A stretch of 64,000 bases of DNA, taken from Rutidosis leptorrhynchoides (Eukaryota > Streptophyta > Magnoliopsida > Asterales > Asteraceae). The notes beneath the pieces are model-generated. The model was not told the DNA's origin, searched no databases, and saw only the letters and a list, made by a program, of their open reading frames with translations. Location: assembly GCF_046630445.1 (NCBI RefSeq), contig NC_092334.1:108139001-108203000 (forward strand), given 5' to 3'. Shown in pieces: positions 55,960-64,000 of the stretch (position 1 is the first letter of the stretch; the number at the start of each line of letters is the position of its first letter). Position numbers and translations under genes: made by a program.

Positions 55960-58900
55960 TCGTCTTTTCTCATCCGCCCATTTCTTCATTTTCTTGGCCG
56001 CCATATCTAGTGATGCCCGCGCCAAGTCGGCTTGTTCATGCCACTCCTTCATCGTTCTATAAGCGGCTGGGCTGCTTCCATCATATGAAGCGGCCAAAGC
56101 ATTCGGGGTCAAAGGTTGGCGTCCTGTCACCAACTCAAAAGGACTCTTCTCCGTGGACTCACTCCTTTGCATGTTATAAGAGAACTGAGCAATATCAAGA
56201 AGCTTAGCCCAATCATGTTGATTTGCACATACATAGTGTCGAAGATAGAGCTCCAATAGTGCATTCACCCTTTCCGTCTGTCCATCCGTTTGGGGATGAA
56301 AACTCGTGGAGAAATTCAAGTCTGTCCCCATGATCTTGAACAACTCCGTCCAAAAACGCCCCGTGAACCTCGGATCTCGATCACTTACTATCACATGCGG
56401 TATCCCCCAATACTTCACCACATTCTTGAAAAATAGTTTTGCGGTTTCATCTGCGGTAACTTCGGATGATGCGGCTATGAAGGTACCATACTTAGAAAAT
56501 CGGTCTACCACGACTATAATACTCCCACACCCTTCCGACTTAGGTAAGCAAGTAATGAAGTCCATGGAAATACTCTCCCATGGTCCTTTAGGTGTAGGTA
56601 GCGGCTGTAATAGTCCTCCTGGTTGGCGTTGCTCTATCTTATCTTGTTGGCATATTAGGCATGTTCGCACGTACGTCTCTACGTCGTCTTCCATCCTTGG
56701 CCAATAATAAGTGCCTTCTACTAATGCCAGTGTCCTCTTGATACCTGGATGACCAGCCCACTTTGAATCATGACACTCCTTCAAGATTGTCCGTCTAAGA
56801 TCACCCCACTTAGGCACATATAACCGGTCTCCTTTGGTGAATAATAGATCACCCTTGAGCCAAAACCTTCGCGTTTTCCCATCTCGAGCCAATCCAACAA
56901 GGTTTTTGGCTATAGGATCATGCTCTAATCCCTCCTTTATACGATCTTGAAGGAAGAATTGTGGTTTTGTGATCGCTGCAAACTCCGCCTTACGACTTAG
57001 GGCATCAGCTACCACATTGGCCTTCCCAGGCTTATACTCCAACACATAGTCAAATTCGGCTAGGAAGTCTTGCCAACGAGCTTGTTTGGGACTCAACTTC
57101 TTTTGGGTTTGAAAATAACTCGTTGCCACATTATCCGTCTTGATCACGAACCTTGATCCCAAAAGATAATGCCTCCATGTCCTCAAACAATGAACCACCG
57201 CCGTCATCTCCTTCTCCTGCACAGTGTACTTCCTTTCCGCCTCGTTAAGTTTCCGGCTTTCGAATGCGATCGGGTGACCCTCTTGCATTAGAACTCCTCC
57301 AATAGCAAAGTCCGATGCGTCTGTGTGTAACTCGAACGGAATGGTCACATTCGGAAGTCTCAACACCGGTTCTTCCATGACCGCTCCTTTCAACTCTTCA
57401 AATGCTGCTTGACATGTCTCATCCCACAACCAAGCTTTGTTCTTCTTTAACAATTCTGTCAATGGAGCCGCTTTCGCCGAGTATCCCTTGATAAAACGAC
57501 GATAGTAGTTTACTAAACCAAGGAAAGATCGTAAATCAGTAACCTTGGTTGGTGCCTCCCACTCTTGGATTGCCTTGATCTTAGCCCTGTCCATCAGCAA
57601 CTTCCCATCTTTTATTCGATGTCCAAGAAATTCCACCTCTTTTAATCCAAATGAGCATTTCTCTAGTTTCACATACAACTCATTATCCCTTAGTACTTGG
57701 AAAACTTGTTTCAAGTGCCTCACATGATCTTCCATGGTGTCGCTATATACGACTATGTCATCTAAGTACACCACGACAAACTTGTCGAGGAACGGGTGGA
57801 ATAATTTGTTCATCAAAGTACAAAATGTGGCAGGGGCATTGGTTAAACCAAAGGGCATGACTAGGAATTCATAAGCGCCATACCTCGTCACGCATGTGGT
57901 CTTAGCCTCATCTCCTTCGGCAATTCGGACTTGATAATATCCCGATCTCAAGTCTAACTTGGAGAAGTATCTCGCCTTCCCAAGTTGATCGAACAAATCA
58001 GCAATAAGTGGGATTGGGTATTTGTTCTTGATAGTTACCTTGTTGAGTGCCCGGTAATCTATACACATCCGCAAGGACCCATCCTTCTTTCTTTGAAATA
58101 GCACCGGAGCACCATACGGGGATTTTGATGGTCGGATGTATCCCGCATCCAGCAACTCCTTAAGTTGTCTTCGCAACTCCTCCAACTCGGGTGGTGGCAT
58201 TCGGTATGGGGCTTTGGAAGGTGGTTTTGATCCCGGCTCCAACTCGATCACATGGTCAACCTCCCTCCTAGGTGGTAACTTCTTTGGTAACTCCTTGGGC
58301 ATGACATCCTTGAACTCATCGAGGACCTTCTCAATTTCCTTGGGTACCTCTAGTTTTCCCTTATCTTCGACCGTCTCTTGCTTTGCTACCGCTAAATAGC
58401 ATGTCTCATTCTTGTTGTACCCCTTCTTGAATTGTATGGCCGAAAGTGACTTGGATGCACTCTTGCTTCCACGTTCGGTTGACACCATACAAGTCTTCTC
58501 ACCATCCAAGATACATAGTGAATTAGCAAACGGCATAGGGAAACCGCGTACCTTATCTAGGAACTCCATCCCAAGTACTAACTTGAAGTCGTCCATAGGC
58601 ACGACTGAGAGATCAATCATTCCTTCCCATTCTCCAATCTTCACATATACGTCTTTAGCCACCCCACTAATCGGTCTGGCACTCGTGTTCACCGTCTTCA
58701 TCATGCCACTCTCTTTTGTTTCCTTAAGTCCTAGCCTTTTGGCTTCATCGGTGGAGATAAAGTTATGAGTTGCTCCCGTATCCACCAAAGCTCGTACCCG
58801 ATCTCCCCAAATGTTGATATCTACGAATTGGAGTCCTTTAGCCACTACCTTGGGTATCTCCGTCTTGGCCTTGATTGCGTTGAGGATATGCATTGATCCT

Positions 58901-58974
58901 ATGCACCGCTCCTCATCCTGACAACCCGCCTTTTGAGCTTCCATAGCATGAAGGCTAGCTTTCTTTGGACAATC
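55960..58974 (-). pseudogene. Element E pol: protease, RT, RNase H, integrase
   Basis: One long frame continuing from gag across the TGA at 58977-58975 down to the solo LTR junction. Numbered from the ATG at 58944: protease [11 protein letters not shown] (about 56-66), RT with YLDDIVVYS (about 391), RNase H with [11 protein letters not shown], the integrase zinc finger ([20 protein letters not shown], then CLICQQ), and the DDE core with Asp in SMDFIT (about 791), Asp in VSDRDPRF (about 852) and Glu in [12 protein letters not shown] (about 889). All catalytic residues appear kept. It is interrupted by F just before the integrase C-terminus, so the last 46 codons of the 1029-codon open frame (to 55855) come from F. 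Confidence 0.93.
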
Positions 58975-60117
58975 TCAGGCTCTATGCGGTCCATCACATA
59001 TGAAACATCCATCATTCTTGTAAGAAGTTTTTATGCTCTTGTTATTCCCGGTTGGTGGCTTACGTGTATTATCATTCCTTGATTGGGCGGGCTTATCTCC
59101 CCCACCTTTCTCATGGCCCACCTTCTTATCTTTTGACTTGAACGAATCTTTCCTATTAGCATGGTCGACTAGTGCCTCCGCTTGAGCAATTGCGGTGGCA
59201 AGGTCTTGGACTCCTCGTCTCTCCAACTCCGTTTTAGCCCAAGGTTGCAAACCATCGAGAAAATAGAAGAGGAGAATATCATCGGGAATATCTGGGACCT
59301 CCAGGCTAAGGTTCGTGAATTCTTTAATATACTCCCGAATCGTCCCGGAATGATGTAATTTACGTAGACGACTCATCGCATCCTTTTGAGCATTCTTGGG
59401 GTAGAATTGATTCTTAAGTTCAGTAAGGAAATCATCCCAAGTATCAATAGTAACCGTACCTTTCTCGATATCTCCATATCGACGACGCCACCATAACGCT
59501 GCTGTATCCTTCAGGTAACGGGTTGCCGTCTTGATCTTCATTGCATCATCCACTATGTTGACTCCCTCCAAGTATTGTTCCATCTCCCATATAAAATCAT
59601 CAACCGCTCGGGCTTCCCGCTTCCCCACGAACGGTGACGGCTTGGGAACATCCACCTTCGGATCATTGCATCCAGTGTTGCTACCCCCACTAGCCATGAA
59701 TCTCAAACAAGAGTTCATGTTGGTTTGTAAATCCACGAGGCGTTGGTGAATAGTGGAGACCTCCCCCTCCATTTCACCTCGCAACTTCGTAATCTCACCC
59801 ATGAGCATACCCCTTAAGTCATGGATCTCACGTCGCATGTCAACGTCTAGCACGTTGATTGCACTCTTGCAATCATCTTTCAATTCGTCAAATTCCCCGT
59901 CCAAACCATCCAAACGTTGGTGGACGTCTTCGACCTTTGCTTTCACGTCGTCCATGGATGTCTCTACATCCATGATCCTCTTGTCCAAGTTTGCGACAAA
60001 GTCTTTGGACATACCTCGGTTCTTCTTGGCTCCTTGTCGAGTCTCTACCCGACCACGAGTCTCATCACCCATCACACCACTTGTTGCGCTCACATTCTTC
60101 TCGGTCTCGGTTGCCAT
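58975..60117 (-). CDS. Element E gag
   Basis: 380 codons from the ATG at 60117, ending in TGA at 58977-58975. Residues about 40-135 form a coiled coil (DKRIMDVETSMDDVKAKVED). The capsid-like gag domain follows (ALWWRRRYGDIEKG, FYPKNAQKDAMSRLRKL, GTIREYIKEFTNLSLEVPD), then a basic linker and the start of a zinc knuckle CFICDGPHRA. The stop falls inside the knuckle: the next in-frame codons give Asp-Cys-Pro, completing C-x2-C-x3-H-x4-C. A CGA-to-TGA change would explain it. The normal product would be a single gag-pol polyprotein. Confidence 0.9.
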   Translation of the reverse strand: MATETEKNVSATSGVMGDETRGRVETRQGAKKNRGMSKDFVANLDKRIMDVETSMDDVKAKVEDVHQRLDGLDGEFDELKDDCKSAINVLDVDMRREIHDLRGMLMGEITKLRGEMEGEVSTIHQRLVDLQTNMNSCLRFMASGGSNTGCNDPKVDVPKPSPFVGKREARAVDDFIWEMEQYLEGVNIVDDAMKIKTATRYLKDTAALWWRRRYGDIEKGTVTIDTWDDFLTELKNQFYPKNAQKDAMSRLRKLHHSGTIREYIKEFTNLSLEVPDIPDDILLFYFLDGLQPWAKTELERRGVQDLATAIAQAEALVDHANRKDSFKSKDKKVGHEKGGGDKPAQSRNDNTRKPPTGNNKSIKTSYKNDGCFICDGPHRA

Positions 60118-60135
60118 CTCCTTGAATCGACCTTA

Positions 60136-60147
60136 CTCTTGATACCA
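60136..60147 (-). promoter_or_regulatory. Primer binding site of element E
   Basis: The minus strand reads TGGTATCAAGAG two bases after the LTR end CCGTGACA, a common variant of the initiator-Met site. Confidence 0.88.
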
Positions 60148-60149
60148 AA

Positions 60150-60618
60150 TGTCACGGACTTATCTCAATAAGCTCACGTGCGGCACTTAGTCTCTACTAA
60201 GTCAGCCTTACTCGGACCTTATAATGATTCAAGTAACCAAAAGAGAAAATATTATAGAACAAGTGGAATTGAAGAAAATACTTATATTGCTTGAGAATGC
60301 TTTACAAGAGAGAATGTTTGAGATTTGAGGTGTGGTGTGCCAAATGAGACCACCCCTATTTATACTACTTCTAACACAAAATGGATGGCTAAGATTAATC
60401 TAAATCAATGGTTAGGATCTAAGTACTAGAAACTTCAAGTATATACATGGAGATAGATATTTCCATGAACATTCCATACCATTCCATGGAAGAACTCATG
60501 GGAAAGTTCTAGGGAGCTTCCATGATGTTCTTGGGCCTTCCATGAGGTTCTTGGGTTAAAACCCTTAATTGGGTCATAATCTTAGTGGGTTGGGCCACAA
60601 ACTTATTGGGTTGTGACA
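60150..60618 (-). repeat. Element E 5' LTR
   Basis: 469 bp, no difference seen from the 3' LTR. Confidence 0.95.
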
Positions 60619-60989
60619 TAGTACTATATACAAATAATACAAAAGTTTAAGAAATGATGAAATAATATTAAATTCAATGAATAAACTGTCTAAACTTCAG
60701 TTTGGTGGGGTCAAGATTTAAGCTTAACAAAATTAGTTCCTAAAATCGTAGAAATTGCTACTAAGGACAAAGCTTTTTGGGGGACCATGGCACCCCCCTG
60801 CCCTTATTATCCTCCGTCACTGTCTATAGAGGTTAAGTTGTTTGCCGGTGGTTTTCTTTATGGATTTTTGGGGGGACTGAAAGAAGCCGGAGTCTTTTGA
60901 AAATGTTACAGTGGCCGAAGATTTTATATTTTAATTTTTAACCACAATAATTCTAAAATAAGGAATAAATCCAACTTTTAAGTTGAGAT
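60619..60989. other. No gene recognised
   Basis: The pre-E continuation of the PAPS upstream region (joins 53295). It contains GGGACCATGGCACCCCCCTG near 60780. Confidence 0.4.
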
Positions 60990-61540
60990 CCAAAGGACTA
61001 ATTAAAGTGTGACATGTGGCGCGACAATAACATATGATTAAAAAAAATTATTTAAAAAAAAATTTCTTTACGAATTTTTTTTTTCAAATTTTTTTTCTTC
61101 AATCACATGTTATTGAATTTGACATGCAGTAAATCACATGTGATGATTCTACATGTCAGTCATATGTGATTGTAAAACTCAATCACATGAGATTATGCAT
61201 GTCAAATTCAATCACATATCAATTTCAATCACATGCCGTTGAAAAATAAAAATTTGAAAAAAGGAATTCTTTTTTGAAAAAAAAATGAAAATTGAAATAT
61301 ATTTTTTTCAACCACATGTGATTGGATTTGACATGCGGAATCACATGTGATTAGGTTTTACAATCACATGTGATTGGATTATTGGATTTAAAAAAAAATT
61401 CTTTTAAAAAAAATTTCGAATTTTTTTTTTTTTGCTTAAAATTTTTTTTTTTTGAAGAACTTTCTTTTAATTAAAATTTATTATTATTATTAATCACATG
61501 TAATTGTCGCGCCACATGTCGCGTTGTGATTAGCCCGTTT
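60990..61540. mobile_element. Fold-back (MITE-like) element, about 550 bp
   Basis: The left end GACATGTGGCGCGACAATAA (about 61011) and the reverse complement of the right end, GACATGTGGCGCGACAATTA, are inverted. Similarity extends about 15 bp further out (GGACTAATT/GGGCTAATC). The interior is packed with AATCACATGTGATT-type palindromes and A/T runs. Confidence 0.75.
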
Positions 61541-62174
61541 TCAAGGGATTACAACTCATTGTAAAATAACAATGATCCTTTGAATGGATGACGGAATACA
61601 AATAACACATATCTAAGATTTTATAAATTAATTAATGAAGTTGGTGTAGGTTGTAATATCGTATCTATCGCTGAATATAATATAATTTTTGTTGGCTTTT
61701 CAAAAAAAAGTATTATTTACATAGTGCATAAATAAAAGGAATGTATGTAAATGTTAAAATCCAATCATTGGAGTAAATGTTTTGGTAACTTTAGTAGTTT
61801 AGTACTTCTCGTAAATACATCGATCGTAAAGTTATTATGAATTTTCCAATTGGAGATTTAAATAATTGAAATCTAATACATCAATCCGTCTCTAATAGAT
61901 CAAAAATATAAGATATTAAAATCCAACCCAAATTTAGAAAAGGGGCTTGATGGTTTGAAATTGTTAAATGTGTGTGCAAGTGTTTTAGTATATGACGTTG
62001 TACAAATGAATGCACAAGTAATGTGAAGAAATTTTATGGCTACATAACACACATATATGCAAAGACGCATAAAACTTTTTCATTTCAAAGTTAGAAAGTT
62101 AAACAAATAATACGAGAAATAATCTAATGAGTGTGTTTGAGTATAAATGGATTGCTAAGTAATGAGATGGATAT
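61541..62174. other. No gene recognised
   Basis: AT-rich, no ORF or repeat that I can support. Confidence 0.4.
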
Positions 62175-63144
62175 TTGTGTACCTTTTCTAATTTCTTCTT
62201 CCTTGACACTTTGATTGGTTTGAGAGGTTTACAAAAATTGAAACTTGGTGAGATGTAATAGCCAAAGGTCTCTTATATGGTCATAAAAGGTACGGTTGGT
62301 CGGTGAGTCGGTGGGTCAGTAAAACGTGTCAAAGATGCTAACAATCGCATTAACGTATGTAGGTATATGTTTTTAATATCAAACGTATATATCAAATTCA
62401 CACGGTACAAGATAAAAATATATGTATTTACTAATATTAAAGGCGTAAATTAAATTCACACGATTGTGCACGATAAGATTATACTATTAGTTCCATAGTA
62501 GTAAGTTTGACTTAGTTGCCCTATATATAAAGTAGAGAAGTCAAATTACCAAAAGCGTGTAACCATTACATGTATATTAAGTGAAATGTCGATTTGAAGG
62601 TCCATATAATCATCACGATTCAGTTTATTTAACATATTAATAGTGATATTTCTATCATCATTTGGATAAATCCACCATAAATAAGTATTCATAAGTTTTA
62701 CAATACAACTTGTTAATGTGAAGTTCTTGTGCCAAAATCTAAATTATTTTAATATAATTGGTTGTATACCTTTTCTAAATTCTTTCCCCTTCACTTATTA
62801 ATATGTTGAAAGTGTTTTTAGAACTTGATAAAATGTGACAGTCAAAAATCTTCTATAAAGTAATAAAAAGTTATAAAAGGTTGTCGTGTCTGTGGGTCAG
62901 TACTACCTGTAAAAGATATTAACAATCACATTAATGCATGTAAGTATATGTTTTTAATATCAAACATGTACATTATTCAGAGGATTCTACAAGATTTATA
63001 TTATTTTACCAATATCAAATGTGTACATTTAATTAATCCACACGATTGTGCAAGATTATAATTATAATAGTACAGTAGTAAGAATGACTGAATTGCCCTT
63101 TATATAAAGCTAAGAAGTCAAATAACCAAAAATCATGTAGTTAC
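62175..63144. repeat. Diverged direct duplication, about 390 bp per unit
   Basis: Unit 1 about 62175-62570 and unit 2 about 62765-63140 share an ordered series: TACCTTTTCTAA, GTGGGTCAGTA, TATGTTTTTAATATCAAAC, TTCACACGATTGTGCA/TCCACACGATTGTGCA, TTGCCCTATATATAAAG/TTGCCCTTTATATAAAG and GAAGTCAAAT.ACCAAAA. Confidence 0.85.
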
Positions 63145-63348
63145 TGTTATAATTCAGTAGGCTTATAACTACCTTTAGGGGTTTGGTTCTTGACAATAGT
63201 ACTACAAATATTAAAGAAGATTGAAATAGAGAGCAAAACTATTTTTATTCAATAGATGGTGTGCTCTATATGGTAGCTTACACCCCTTATTTATAGTATA
63301 TAATGTACTGTACATAGTAGGTGATATAGTAATAATATATATAATATT
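63145..63348 (-). repeat. LTR fragment H cut by element G
   Basis: On minus it ends CTGAATTATAACA and carries a TATA box (TATAAATAAGGGG near 63288) with a short leader, like a copia LTR. The left flank has no primer binding site, so it is a 3' or solo LTR end. It is truncated at 63348 by G. Confidence 0.5.

Positions 63349-64000
<652 letters not shown>

Larger units (their letters stand above)
53296..60618 (-). mobile_element. Element E: chromovirus (Ty3/gypsy), nearly intact, with nested solo LTR
   Basis: Two 469-bp LTRs (53296-53764 and 60150-60618), a primer binding site (60136-60147), gag and pol in one frame, a chromodomain and a polypurine tract. It measures 7323 bp, or about 5.6 kb without the 1702-bp solo LTR and its extra target copy. 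The flanks share TAGT (53292-53295 and 60619-60622), or ATAGT if one terminal base is shared. RNase H and chromodomain style suggest the Galadriel side of the chromoviruses; that lineage call is tentative. Confidence 0.93.

Noticed and set aside
55920-60171. Plus-strand frames of 60-133 codons opposite element E
   Set aside because: Shadows of the gag-pol frame with no independent motifs.

Overview
This is nuclear DNA from a flowering plant, and I would guess an Asteraceae genome. It has introns with GT-AG borders, plant Ty3/gypsy, Ty1/copia, Helitron, Stowaway and SINE-like elements, very long AT and ATT microsatellites, and two recognisable host genes. The family guess rests on the style of the retrotransposons and cannot be proven from the sequence.

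Layout. 1-21 kb is a three-level nest. A large non-autonomous LTR element (A, plus strand, LTRs about 4.6 kb, no pol) sits inside the gag of a minus-strand Ty3/gypsy element (B). B sits inside the antisense ORF of a decayed Tat-like element (C), which also holds a 1967-bp solo LTR with a perfect target duplication. 22-25 kb holds a non-autonomous Helitron with a Stowaway MITE inside it, a 66-bp-arm palindrome with an AT loop, and two TTG-tailed LINE/SINE-like 3' ends. 25-28 kb holds a copia-type LTR with repeated CGCGATCGCGAG-like palindromes and an unidentified ORF. 28.4-32.9 kb is a minus-strand solo LTR of the A superfamily, split by a Helitron. 33-42 kb holds broken Ty1/copia elements, one split by another A-superfamily solo LTR (36372-39625, target duplication ACAAG). 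42.4-43.1 kb carries a Helitron-like terminus and a 133-bp-period minisatellite.

The genic island is 43.5-53.1 kb: an LRR receptor-like kinase (plus, 2 exons, 1022 aa) converging on a poly(A) polymerase gene (minus, 10 coding exons plus a leader intron, 534 aa). A chromovirus (E, minus, 53296-60618) lies about 260 bp upstream of the polymerase leader exon. Its two LTRs are identical over 469 bp by eye, yet its pol is split by a 1702-bp A-superfamily solo LTR. The right end holds a fold-back element, a diverged direct duplication, an LTR fragment and the start of one more A-superfamily LTR.

The strongest leads are the A superfamily (six LTRs here, three or four of them solo, some carrying a tRNA-like A-box/B-box module next to an ATT microsatellite), the age paradox of E and its nested solo LTR, E's 3' LTR TATA box pointing at the polymerase gene, and that gene's GC donor and two partial exon duplications. 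I did not find a clearly new multi-gene system.
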